NCBI GenBank assembly: GCA_027858345.1 | Contig: JAQICX010000147.1 | Coordinates: 1-40,257, forward strand | DNA: 40,257 nt | Direction of reading: 5' to 3' | Source: Kiritimatiellia bacterium | GTDB lineage: Bacteria; Verrucomicrobiota; Kiritimatiellia; JAQICX01 | In this document: positions 8,885 through 17,051 of the stretch, in pieces | Layout of the letters: the number at the start of each line of letters is the position of its first letter | Numbering within the stretch: the stretch's first letter is position 1 | Made by a program: the position numbers and the translations under genes | Notes under the pieces: generated by a model | What the model was told of the DNA's origin: nothing | Database searches by the model: none | The model's input: the letters and a program-made list of their open reading frames with translations, nothing else

Positions 8885-9342
8885 GAGAATACCCTTGATT
8901 TTTCGGTTGAGATACCCTTTTTGACGGGGTCACGGACCCCGACCCTACAGTTGCGGATGCTGCAACCAAAGCTAAAAGGTTGATTCGCAGGTGTTTTGTA
9001 GGGTCGGGGTGCTTCACCCCGCCTTTTAAATAAAATTTTCATATTTATCACCCGTTTGGTGATAAAAAATGTGTTTTCTGCTAATTTTATTGACTAAAGA
9101 GCCAATTTCAAAAGTCAGGAAAATCTATTTCGATTACGAATACGACAACGACAACGATGCAAAAAACTCAGTGCGCACAGGCCGTAACCATCTGGCGTAA
9201 AACATGTTAGATCTTGGTCGGCATTGGAAAGCAACTGGTGGTTACTGTAGCTGAGGTCAGCGAATTTTGGAAAACATCAGACTTTTGAAATAGCCTCTAA
9301 AATGCACGTCTTTACCGCCAACCGTAAAAGTAAGGGAGAATA
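8885..9342. mobile_element. MITE-like element, copy A, with 7-bp flanking duplication
   Basis: The element spans 8892-9335. The left terminal repeat is CCCTTGATTTTTCGGTTG (8892-9909 read as 8892-8909); the right end at 9318-9335, reverse-complemented, reads CCTTACTTTTACGGTTGG. The direct repeats GAGAATA (8885-8891 and 9336-9342) look like a target-site duplication. The interior holds an inverted pair around ACCCCGACCCTACA and TGTAGGGTCGGGGT. It is nearly identical to copy C over more than 150 bp. It encodes no transposase. A second element is inserted at 9099-9297; without it the length is about 241 bp. Confidence 0.8.
9095..9301. mobile_element. Second inverted-repeat element nested in MITE copy A
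   Basis: The terminal inverted repeats GAGCCAATTTCAAAAGTC (9099-9116) and GACTTTTGAAATAGCCTC (9280-9297) match at 16 of 18 positions. The direct repeat TAAA flanks both sides (9095-9098, 9298-9301). The 199-bp body carries an inner stem (GTAACCA near 9183, TGGTTAC near 9239) and no gene. It is absent from the equivalent site in copy C, which supports a separate insertion. Confidence 0.7.
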
Positions 9343-9434
9343 CAATAAAATAATTGAGAGTTGAAAATGGAGAGTCAAAAGTTGTATGAAAAATATAAAA
9401 TGGAATCCCCCTCCCACCTCGCAGGCGAGGTGAT

Positions 9435-9461
9435 CCCGCAGAGCGGGACTGGCGAGCTAGC
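9435..9461. repeat. GCTAGC/CCCGC short palindromic repeat
   Basis: CCCGCAGAGCGGGACTGGCG followed by AGCTAGC, the same unit as at 44-70 and 10653-10679. It lies in the noncoding stretch upstream of purC. Confidence 0.7.
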
Positions 9462-9559
9462 CCGAGAGGAGCTTTAGCGGACTAGGTGTGGTTAATACTA
9501 TGACTCAACCGAAAAATTGAGATTTACATTATTATGTTCATTTTTATAACTTGAGAGGC

Positions 9560-9588
9560 TTGACTTTTGTTCATAATTGATGTATTAT
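9560..9588 (+). promoter_or_regulatory. Sigma-70-type promoter for purC
   Basis: TTGACT (9560-9565), a 17-base spacer, and TATTAT (9583-9588), about 50 bp before the start codon. The spacing and both hexamers fit a vegetative promoter. GGAGA at 9624-9628 is the ribosome site. Confidence 0.65.
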
Positions 9589-9637
9589 TATAGGGTTTAA
9601 TTTTATGCAAGAAATTTAAGTTTGGAGAACAGAGAAA

Positions 9638-10597
9638 ATGATAGGTGAAGACAAAATTTATGCGGCACTAAACAATGTTTTAGATGAATCAAACTTTGAG
9701 TGGTTGGGTAAGAGAATCAAGGGTAAGGTTAGAGACTCTTATGTTCTTGATGACAAGCGTGTTATTATTGTAACTGATAGGATTTCAGCGTTTGACAGAG
9801 TACTTGGGACAATTCCTTTCAAGGGGCAGGTGTTGAACCAATTGGCTGCTTTCTGGTTTAACAAGACTTCTGATATTGTTGACAATCATGTGATTGCCGT
9901 GCCCGACCCAAATGTTATGATTGTTAAGGAATGCGAACAACTTCCTCTTGAATTTATTGTTCGCGGATACATCACTGGTGTTACAAAAACATCTGCATGG
10001 TACAATTATGAAAATGGTGTAAGAGATTTCTGCGGGAATATTTTGCCAGAAGGTTTGAAAAAGAATCAGAAATTTGATACTCCAATTTTGACCCCTACTA
10101 CAAAACTGGAGAAGCATGACCGCTCTATATCAAAGACTGAAGCAATTGCGGAAGGCTTGATTGACAGTGAAACTTTTGATGCTGCTGGTGAAATTTGCTT
10201 TAAGTTATATCAAAGAGCTGCCGAATATGCACTTACTCGTGGTTTGATTTTTGTGGATACCAAATATGAACTTGGCGAGATTGACGGCAAATTGGTTGTC
10301 AGTGATGAAGTTAACACTCCTGATTCGTCTCGTTACTGGTATGCAGACACATACGACGAACTGTTTGCTGCTGGCAAATCACAGAAGAAGATTGACAAGG
10401 AGTATGTGAGAGAATGGCTTGCTGCTCAGGGATTCTTAGGCGATGGCGAACCACCAGTTTTAACAGAGGAAATTAAGGTTGAAGCTGCCAAGAGATATAT
10501 AAAGGCATATGAGATGATTACTGGTCAAGTGTTTGTGATTGATGAAACACCAATTGTTGAAAGAGTTGAAAATGCTCTTAAGGCATGTGATCTGTGA
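9638..10597 (+). CDS. purC: Phosphoribosylaminoimidazole-succinocarboxamide synthase (SAICAR synthetase)
   Basis: A 319-residue enzyme that joins aspartate to CAIR with ATP, forming SAICAR in de novo purine synthesis in the cytoplasm. Family motifs are clear: GKVRDSYVLDDKRVIIVTD, then ISAFDRVLGTIPFKGQVLNQ near residue 50, PLEFIVRGYITG near 107, and FVDTKYELG near 205. It is about 80 residues longer than the E. coli enzyme (237) and closer to the roughly 300-residue yeast-like class. It is preceded by a good promoter and GGAGA site. No other pur gene is adjacent. Confidence 0.96.
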   Translation: MIGEDKIYAALNNVLDESNFEWLGKRIKGKVRDSYVLDDKRVIIVTDRISAFDRVLGTIPFKGQVLNQLAAFWFNKTSDIVDNHVIAVPDPNVMIVKECEQLPLEFIVRGYITGVTKTSAWYNYENGVRDFCGNILPEGLKKNQKFDTPILTPTTKLEKHDRSISKTEAIAEGLIDSETFDAAGEICFKLYQRAAEYALTRGLIFVDTKYELGEIDGKLVVSDEVNTPDSSRYWYADTYDELFAAGKSQKKIDKEYVREWLAAQGFLGDGEPPVLTEEIKVEAAKRYIKAYEMITGQVFVIDETPIVERVENALKACDL

Positions 10598-10951
10598 TTT
10601 ACAGGTTAAGGTTAATGAGGAACCCCTCAGTCGAGCAAGCTCGACAGCTCCTCCCGCAGAGCGGGACTAGCGAGCTAGCCGAGGAGCAACTTTGGAGGAC
10701 TAGGTTTCATTTGTAGATACAGCACCTGCCTGTCGCAAAGACCTGTCCGCCGTAGCCTAGCAGGCGAAGGCTGGAAGGAATGAAGGCGGATAGCGTCGGG
10801 CGTTGTGCGTAAGTCGATAATCGTTAAAAAATGGCAATGAGGACATTGCCGCTCCCTTTTTTGGGGAAACGGTTATTTGTGTGTTTAAGAGCAATGTCGA
10901 CCCCGACATCATAGAAAATAATTAAATAAAGAAATTTGAGGAAATATTAGG
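10598..10951. repeat. Repeat-rich spacer between purC and gatC
   Basis: About 350 bp with the CCCGC..GCTAGC palindrome (10653-10679), a GAGCAAGCTC hairpin near 10634, and the CCTGTCCGCCGTAG phrase (about 10742) that recurs near 23747. No gene is seen. The gatCAB promoter should lie toward the right end but no consensus was identified; GAGG at 10938-10941 precedes gatC. Confidence 0.6.
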
Positions 10952-11248
10952 ATGTCAGAAGAGAAACATAATGGTATTGATGTTGCTTATGTTGCAAATC
11001 TTGCCCGAATGAGCTTAACAGAATATGAAATTGAGAAGTTTCAGTCTCAACTGGACCAGATTGTCGGTTATGTTGAGAAGATTGGCGAGCTTGATTTGGA
11101 TGGAGTTGAACCAAGCTCAAGAATGCGTTCTTTGAATAATGTTTATAGAAAAGATGAGCTGCGCGACAGTCTTTCTCACGACAAAGCAATGGCGAATGCA
11201 CCAGAAGAGTTAAACGGGTTGTTTAAGGTACCAAAGATTGTTGAATAG
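10952..11248 (+). CDS. gatC: Asp/Glu-tRNA(Asn/Gln) amidotransferase subunit C
   Basis: A 98-residue small subunit that clamps GatA to GatB in the transamidosome. Typical features are DVAYVANLARMSLTEYEIEKF at the start, the QLDQIVGYVEKIGELDLDGVEPS core near residues 30-52, and a closing APEELNGLFKVPKIVE. It is the first gene of a gatC-gatA-gatB operon; gatA starts eight bases after its stop. GAGGAAA precedes the ATG. Confidence 0.95.
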   Translation: MSEEKHNGIDVAYVANLARMSLTEYEIEKFQSQLDQIVGYVEKIGELDLDGVEPSSRMRSLNNVYRKDELRDSLSHDKAMANAPEELNGLFKVPKIVE

Positions 11249-11255
11249 GAAATTT

Positions 11256-12683
11256 ATGTTTGATATTAAAAATTTAGATATTACAGGGGCTTTGGTACTG
11301 CTTGATTCCGGAGAGATTACTTCGGTTGGTTTGACACAAGCTCTTATTGATTTAATTAAAGCTGAAGACAGCAAATACAATGCATATCTTACGCTTGATG
11401 AAGAGTATGCTCTTGCTCAGGCTGCGGGTGCTGATGCAAAACGTGCAGCTGGAGAGACAGGCAAACTGCTTGGAATTCCTGTTGCGATCAAGGATGTTTT
11501 AAATGTTGAAGGGCAGGTGTGCACTTGCGGTTCAAAGATTTTAGAAGGATATGTTTCTCCTTATGACGCAACAGCGATTGCAAAGCTTAGGGCTGCTGGG
11601 GCTATTTTTCTTGGGAGAACTAATATGGATGAATTTGCCATGGGTTCAACAACTGAAAACTCTGCATTTCAGGTTACGAAAAATCCTTGCAACACTGATT
11701 ATGTCCCTGGAGGTTCCAGTGGTGGTTCAGCAGCAGCTGTTGGTGCAGGGCTTGCAATTGCAGCACTTGGAACAGACACTGGTGGTTCAATCAGACAACC
11801 AGCCTGTTTTTGCGGATGTGTTGGTTTGAAGCCATCTTACGGGCGTGTTTCACGTTTTGGACTGACAGCATATTGTTCTTCATTTGACCAGGCCGGGCCA
11901 ATGACTAAAACAGTTAAAGATGCTGCTCTTCTTCTTGAAGTAATGGCAGGAGTTGATGAATATGATGCAAGTTCTGCTCCAGTTGATGTTCCAGAGTATA
12001 CAAAACACCTTACCGGTGACTTGACAGGTATGACAATTGGAATTCCAAAAGAATATTTTATTGATGGTATTGACCCTGAAGTCAGCAGGACCGTTAAAGC
12101 TGCAATTGACAAGTGTGCGGAACTTGGTGCTGAGATTAAAGATATCTCCCTACCTCTGACTGATTATGCTATTGCAACTTATTATATTATTGCAACAGCT
12201 GAGGCTTCAACAAATCTTGCTCGTTTTGATGGTGTAAGATATGGTGCCAGAGCTGAGGGCGCAACGGATCCAATTGATTTGTACAAGAAAACTAAGGCTG
12301 CCGGATTTGGTGAAGAGGTTAAGAGACGTATAATTCTTGGAACGTATGTTTTGAGCAGTGGTTATTATGATGCATATTATGGGTCTGCTCAAAAGGCTCG
12401 TACATTAATTATGCAGGAATTTGACAAAGCATTTGAAGATTGTGATGCAATGATCACACCAATATCTCCAGTACCTGGATACAAAATTGGTGAGAATGAG
12501 AATGATCCTCTGAAAATGTATCTTGGTGATATATTCACAGTGACAGCAAACCTTGCCGGCATATGCGGTCTATCAGTTCCATACGGCAAAAAGGATGATC
12601 TATCCATTGGCGTGCAAATTCTTGGACCGGCGTTCAAAGAAGAAAATATTTTAAAAATCGGCGATGCTTTAGAAAGAAAATAA
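11256..12683 (+). CDS. gatA: Asp/Glu-tRNA(Asn/Gln) amidotransferase subunit A
   Basis: A 475-residue amidase-signature subunit that frees ammonia from glutamine or asparagine to convert Glu-tRNA(Gln) or Asp-tRNA(Asn). The Lys/cis-Ser/Ser triad falls at K79 (GIPVAIKD), S154 (PGGSSGGS) and S178 (GTDTGGS) when translation begins at the ATG at 11256. These are the numbers of well-studied GatA proteins, which favours this start over the TTG at 11238. AGGA lies a few bases upstream. The gene is one base from gatB. The amidase fold is complete and shows no defects. Confidence 0.96.
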   Translation: MFDIKNLDITGALVLLDSGEITSVGLTQALIDLIKAEDSKYNAYLTLDEEYALAQAAGADAKRAAGETGKLLGIPVAIKDVLNVEGQVCTCGSKILEGYVSPYDATAIAKLRAAGAIFLGRTNMDEFAMGSTTENSAFQVTKNPCNTDYVPGGSSGGSAAAVGAGLAIAALGTDTGGSIRQPACFCGCVGLKPSYGRVSRFGLTAYCSSFDQAGPMTKTVKDAALLLEVMAGVDEYDASSAPVDVPEYTKHLTGDLTGMTIGIPKEYFIDGIDPEVSRTVKAAIDKCAELGAEIKDISLPLTDYAIATYYIIATAEASTNLARFDGVRYGARAEGATDPIDLYKKTKAAGFGEEVKRRIILGTYVLSSGYYDAYYGSAQKARTLIMQEFDKAFEDCDAMITPISPVPGYKIGENENDPLKMYLGDIFTVTANLAGICGLSVPYGKKDDLSIGVQILGPAFKEENILKIGDALERK

Positions 12684-12684
12684 G

Positions 12685-14121
12685 ATGAGTGAGAATATAA
12701 ATTATTTAACAACAATTGGGCTTGAAGTTCATGTTCAGTTAAAAACAAAAACAAAAATCTTTTGTGGTTGTTCAGTTGATTCTGAATCGGAGCCAAACAC
12801 TAATGTTTGCCCTGTCTGTCTTGGATATCCGGGAGCATTACCTGCTCTAAATGAGACAGTGGTTAAATATGGTATTATGACTGGACTTATGATTGGCTCA
12901 AAAATCAACCGATATAGCAAATTTGATAGAAAAAGTTATTTCTACCCAGATATGTCAAAGAATTTTCAGACCTCTCAATTTGATTTGCCAATCTGCGAGG
13001 GTGGTTCAATTGATATTGAGCTTGAGGATGGTACCAGAAAGTCAATTGGAATCACTAGGATACATCTGGAAGAAAATGCTGCAAAGAATTTTCATCTTGT
13101 AAAGATGAGTGGTGTTGATTTTAATCGTGCAGGAACCCCTTTGATTGAGGTTGTTACGGAGCCGGAGATTGAAAGTCCAGAAGAGGCATATGCATTTTTG
13201 CAGGCAATACGTCAGATTGTTGTTTATACAGGTGTGAGTGATTGCAATCTTGAACTTGGTCAACTTCGATGTGATGTTAACTGTAGTGTGCGTCCTGAAG
13301 GACAAGTCAAACTCGGCGAACGTACTGAGATGAAGAATCTTAACACTTTCAAAGGAATATACAATGCGTTACAGTATGAGATTGAGAGGCAGAAAGATGT
13401 TCTTAGATCGGGCGGAACAGTATCTCAAGAGACACGTCGCTGGGATCCGGATGCCGGTATAACAACAGTTATGAGAACCAAGGAAGATGCTCATGATTAC
13501 CGTTATCTTCCAGAGCCTGACCTTATGCCAATGGTTTTTGATGATGAATATTTGGAAGAGCTAAGAAGCTCATTGCCTGAATTGCCTGCAAAACGTCGTG
13601 AACGTTTTGTGGTTGCTTATTCACTGCCAGCATATGATGCCGGGGTGCTTGTTGCAGAGAAACCAATTGCAGACTATTTTGAGGCAGCAGCCAAATTAAG
13701 CAAGAATCCTAAACTGGTATCAAACTATATGATGACGGAAATGCTCAGAATTCTTTCTGAAACAGAAAAGGATATCTCAGAAGTAACAATGACTCCAGAG
13801 GCTCTTGCAAAACTTTCAAATCTTGTGGATGCCAAAACCATAAATAGTAACACTGCCAAGAAGGTATTTGATATACTATTTAATGAGGGTGGCGATCCTG
13901 AAAAAATTGTTAACGAAAATGGCTGGGCACAAGTTAGTGACACCGGGGCCATTGAAGGCTTTGTTGATGAAGCAATTGCCGCCAACCCAAAATCTGTTGA
14001 AGATTATAAGGCTGGTAAGGTGGCTGCAATCAAATTTTTAGTTGGGCAGGTTATGCGTTTTAGCAAAGGGAAAGCAAACCCACAACTTGCGGAAAGTTTA
14101 CTTTTAGAAAAATTACAATAA
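12685..14121 (+). CDS. gatB: Asp/Glu-tRNA(Asn/Gln) amidotransferase subunit B
   Basis: A 478-residue subunit that activates the misacylated tRNA with ATP before amidation. Motifs are TTIGLEVHVQLKTKTKIFC at the N-terminus, PNTNVCPVCLGYPGALP near residue 38, and EENAAKN near 128; the C-terminal GatB/YqeY helical domain follows (AKLSNLVDAKTINSNTAKKV). With gatC and gatA it forms a complete GatCAB set, implying that this organism makes Gln-tRNA and/or Asn-tRNA indirectly. The start overlaps the end of gatA closely (one-base gap). Confidence 0.96.
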   Translation: MSENINYLTTIGLEVHVQLKTKTKIFCGCSVDSESEPNTNVCPVCLGYPGALPALNETVVKYGIMTGLMIGSKINRYSKFDRKSYFYPDMSKNFQTSQFDLPICEGGSIDIELEDGTRKSIGITRIHLEENAAKNFHLVKMSGVDFNRAGTPLIEVVTEPEIESPEEAYAFLQAIRQIVVYTGVSDCNLELGQLRCDVNCSVRPEGQVKLGERTEMKNLNTFKGIYNALQYEIERQKDVLRSGGTVSQETRRWDPDAGITTVMRTKEDAHDYRYLPEPDLMPMVFDDEYLEELRSSLPELPAKRRERFVVAYSLPAYDAGVLVAEKPIADYFEAAAKLSKNPKLVSNYMMTEMLRILSETEKDISEVTMTPEALAKLSNLVDAKTINSNTAKKVFDILFNEGGDPEKIVNENGWAQVSDTGAIEGFVDEAIAANPKSVEDYKAGKVAAIKFLVGQVMRFSKGKANPQLAESLLLEKLQ

Positions 14122-14141
14122 CAGATAATGTTCTTTTGTTT

Positions 14142-14163
14142 TTGATAGTGCAAAATCTATCAA
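14142..14163. terminator. Possible weak hairpin after gatB
   Basis: TTGATAG (14142-14148) and CTATCAA (14157-14163) form a 7-bp stem with an 8-base loop. It lies 20 bp after the gatB stop and before the next gene. No U-run follows, so a terminator role is uncertain. Confidence 0.25.
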
Positions 14164-14206
14164 TAAACGGAAATTAGAACTATTAATAATTAGCGGAGAT
14201 AAAAAA

Positions 14207-15922
14207 TTGACTTCAAATGATGATTATGTACTGCAGATTCTCCAGGAAAATGCTTTAGTCGGGTCTGATCAGGTTAAACATGCCCGAAATATGACGATGA
14301 ATGATCCAAGTCTTAGCATCGTGGATGCACTTTTAGACTCAGGAGCCATTTCAGAAGTGGACACTTTATGTACACTTGGGGAACAATTTGGCATGAAGGT
14401 TGTAACTCTTGAAGATTTTGATATTAAGCCAGAAATTGTTGAACTCACAACATCTGATGCAGCTCACAGTAGTCATATCATTCCTCTTTATGAGGATGAA
14501 AACGGAAATTTGGTTGTCGGCATATCTGATCCTTTGGACTACACATCTCTTGACAACCTTCGCTATAAAATAAAAAGAGAGGTTGAACCAGTCCTTGCAA
14601 CTCGTAAAGAAATCCAAGATCTTATAGAGCGTTATTACCAGATGGATTCAACAATGGACACAATGTTGGACCAAATTTCAGAAGTTGCAGATGGTACAGT
14701 TGACATTTCTTCATCGAATAATATATTGGATGATGGCACGGCCACTGAAACCGATGCTCCAATCATCAAACTATGTAGTTTGATTATTGTGGAAGGTTAC
14801 AAAAACAATGCATCTGATATTCACCTTGAACCTCTTGAAAAAAGATTTAGAGTGCGTTATAGAATTGATGGTGTGCTGCACGAAGTAGATAGTCCTCCAA
14901 AACGTCTGCAATCTGCAATTATCAGTAGAATGAAAATCATGGCTCACATGAAAATTTCAGAAAAACGCTCACCACAAGATGGTAGAATTCAGGTTAACAT
15001 TGGCGGAAGAGAGCTTGACCTTCGTGTTTCCTCAATTCCAACAGAGCATGGTGAAAGTATTGTTATGCGTATCTTGGATAAGCAGAACCTTGCACTTGGG
15101 CTTCCACAGCTTGGATTTTTCTCTGATGACCAGAAAACATTTGACAGTCTTATTAACCTGTCAGATGGTATTATCCTTGTTACAGGTCCAACTGGTTCAG
15201 GTAAGACGACGACTCTTTATGCCTGTCTTAGTCAAATCAACAAACCAGACAGAAAGATTATTACAGTTGAAGACCCGGTTGAATATCAGATGTCTGGTAT
15301 CAATCAGGTGCAGGTTGAGAAAGATATCAAATTCACTTTTTCAGCAGCACTTCGTTCTATTTTGCGTCAGGCACCAAACATCGTTATGATTGGTGAAATT
15401 CGTGACTATGAGACAGCAAGTATTGCTACAGAAGCTGCTCTTACAGGTCACTTGGTGTTCAGTACATTGCATACAAATGATGCACCTAGTGCTGTGACTC
15501 GTCTTTTGGATATTGGTGTTAAACCATTCCTTGTTGCTTCTTCTGTTCGTGCAATTATGGCACAAAGACTTGTTCGAAGCATTTGTCCACAATGCAAGGA
15601 AGATTTTGTAGCTAGCCAAAGTGACTTGGCGTTCCTTGGGGCACTGGGTGCCAGTTTAGTTGATTCTCCTTTATATAAAGGTCGTGGTTGCAGTAAATGT
15701 TCACTAACTGGATATAAAGGTCGAAAAGGGCTATTTGAAATTTTCAGAATTACAGATGAAGTACAGCATCTTATCTTTGATAAAGAGAGTGCGATTGAGC
15801 TTCGTGCTAAAGCTAGAGAAAACGGAATGCGTACACTACGTGAAGATGGTGTAAGGAAAGTGCTTGCTGGAGTGACGACTGTTGAAGAAGTAATGCGTGT
15901 CACAATGGGTGATGCACAATAA
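14207..15922 (+). CDS. GspE/PilB-family assembly ATPase (copy 1)
   Basis: A 571-residue type II secretion/type IV pilus assembly ATPase. An MshEN/T2SSE N-terminal domain covers about residues 15-155 (LCTLGEQFGMKVVTLEDFDI). The ATPase has Walker A GPTGSGKTT near 327, an Asp box (ITVEDPVEYQ), Walker B IVMIGEIRD and the His box LVFSTLHTNDAPSAVTRL. A zinc-binding tetracysteine motif is at CPQC (about 459) and CSKC (about 495). It powers extension of a pilus or pseudopilus at the inner membrane. The start is TTG, supported by GGAG eight bases before it. It is followed by pilT and a second paralogue. Confidence 0.92.
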   Translation: MTSNDDYVLQILQENALVGSDQVKHARNMTMNDPSLSIVDALLDSGAISEVDTLCTLGEQFGMKVVTLEDFDIKPEIVELTTSDAAHSSHIIPLYEDENGNLVVGISDPLDYTSLDNLRYKIKREVEPVLATRKEIQDLIERYYQMDSTMDTMLDQISEVADGTVDISSSNNILDDGTATETDAPIIKLCSLIIVEGYKNNASDIHLEPLEKRFRVRYRIDGVLHEVDSPPKRLQSAIISRMKIMAHMKISEKRSPQDGRIQVNIGGRELDLRVSSIPTEHGESIVMRILDKQNLALGLPQLGFFSDDQKTFDSLINLSDGIILVTGPTGSGKTTTLYACLSQINKPDRKIITVEDPVEYQMSGINQVQVEKDIKFTFSAALRSILRQAPNIVMIGEIRDYETASIATEAALTGHLVFSTLHTNDAPSAVTRLLDIGVKPFLVASSVRAIMAQRLVRSICPQCKEDFVASQSDLAFLGALGASLVDSPLYKGRGCSKCSLTGYKGRKGLFEIFRITDEVQHLIFDKESAIELRAKARENGMRTLREDGVRKVLAGVTTVEEVMRVTMGDAQ

Positions 15923-15957
15923 TACAATAAAACGAATTTAAATGATTGGAGAATATT

Positions 15958-17028
15958 ATGAGTGTTGAAATGAATGAGTTGTTGCAGTTGTCTATTGACG
16001 AAGGTGCATCCGATGTACATATTGCAGTTGGTATAGCACCAACATTACGTATAAATGGCAATCTAAATCCTCTAGATGTGGATATACTGACACCAGAAGA
16101 TACAGAACGATTAATGAAGAGTATCACATCAACAGAAGATCAACAAAAGCTACGAGAAGAGGGTAGTGTTGACTTTGGTTTTAGTTTTGGTGATGCGGCA
16201 CGTTTTCGTGTAAGTTGTTTCATGGCAAAAGGTGCTATGGGAGTTGTGCTTCGTCAGATTCCAGCCAATTTGCTGACACTAGAGCAAATTGGTTTACCAA
16301 CTCAAGTAAAAGAGTTGTTATACAAACCTCGAGGAATGATTCTCGTGACAGGTCCTACGGGTTCCGGTAAGTCCACAACACTTGCGAGTATGATTAATAT
16401 TATTAACATTGAGAGAGACTGTCACATTATTACAGTTGAAGACCCGATTGAATATTATCATGAACACAAAACTTCAATTATCACACAACGAGAAGTTGGC
16501 AGCGATGTTCCAAGTTTTAAAGAGGCCCTTATGCGAGCTTTACGTCAGGACCCTGATGTTATACTTGTTGGTGAAATGCGAGATCTTGAAACTATGGAAG
16601 CTGCAATCAGTGCAGCTGAAACTGGTCATCTGGTTTTTGCCACATTGCATACAACTGGTGCTGCAAGCACAGTTGACCGTATTGTTGATGCATTTCCAAT
16701 GGATCAACAGGAACAGGTAAGAACTCAGCTTGCAACAAGTCTTGTAGCGGTTGTTTCTCAAGTGCTTTTAAAAAGAGTTGATAGAACGGGTCGTGTAGCC
16801 GCATTTGAAATTATGATTGCAACAGACTCAATTCGTTCACTTATCAGAGATAACAAAACTTTTAGAATTACCTCAGACATACAAACTGGTGCAAAATATG
16901 GAATGATCACTCTCGATGCCCATCTTTTCTCTTTGTATAAAGCTGGCATCATTAGTTATGATGATTTAATTACAAAATCTCAAGATCCGGAAGCTCTAGT
17001 TCAAAAACTACGCGAACCCCAAAAATAA
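15958..17028 (+). CDS. pilT: PilT-type pilus retraction ATPase
   Basis: A 356-residue protein, the usual length for PilT. It has an N-terminal PAS-like domain ([19 protein letters not shown]), Walker [10 protein letters not shown] near 132, an Asp box ([11 protein letters not shown]), Walker [14 protein letters not shown] and the His box [17 protein letters not shown]. The PilT-type AIRNLIRE signature is present as SIRSLIRD near residue 290. No tetracysteine motif is present, unlike the neighbours, so this is a retraction-type rather than an assembly-type ATPase. ATG at 15958 is chosen because GGAG lies seven bases upstream; an upstream in-frame TTG at 15946 lacks a site. The spacing to both flanking ATPase genes is short, suggesting one operon. 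Confidence 0.9.
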   Translation: MSVEMNELLQLSIDEGASDVHIAVGIAPTLRINGNLNPLDVDILTPEDTERLMKSITSTEDQQKLREEGSVDFGFSFGDAARFRVSCFMAKGAMGVVLRQIPANLLTLEQIGLPTQVKELLYKPRGMILVTGPTGSGKSTTLASMINIINIERDCHIITVEDPIEYYHEHKTSIITQREVGSDVPSFKEALMRALRQDPDVILVGEMRDLETMEAAISAAETGHLVFATLHTTGAASTVDRIVDAFPMDQQEQVRTQLATSLVAVVSQVLLKRVDRTGRVAAFEIMIATDSIRSLIRDNKTFRITSDIQTGAKYGMITLDAHLFSLYKAGIISYDDLITKSQDPEALVQKLREPQK

Positions 17029-17051
17029 CCAAGAAGCAATGGAGAAATAAT

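Noticed and set aside
8803-9051. Frame encoding a peptide also found at 35444-35641
   Set aside because: The two similar peptides come from the shared MITE interior read in the same frame; no start site or domain supports a gene.
9170-9260. tRNA-like or small RNA fold
   Set aside because: The pairing (GTAACCA/TGGTTAC) is part of the nested inverted-repeat element; no cloverleaf or CCA end is present.
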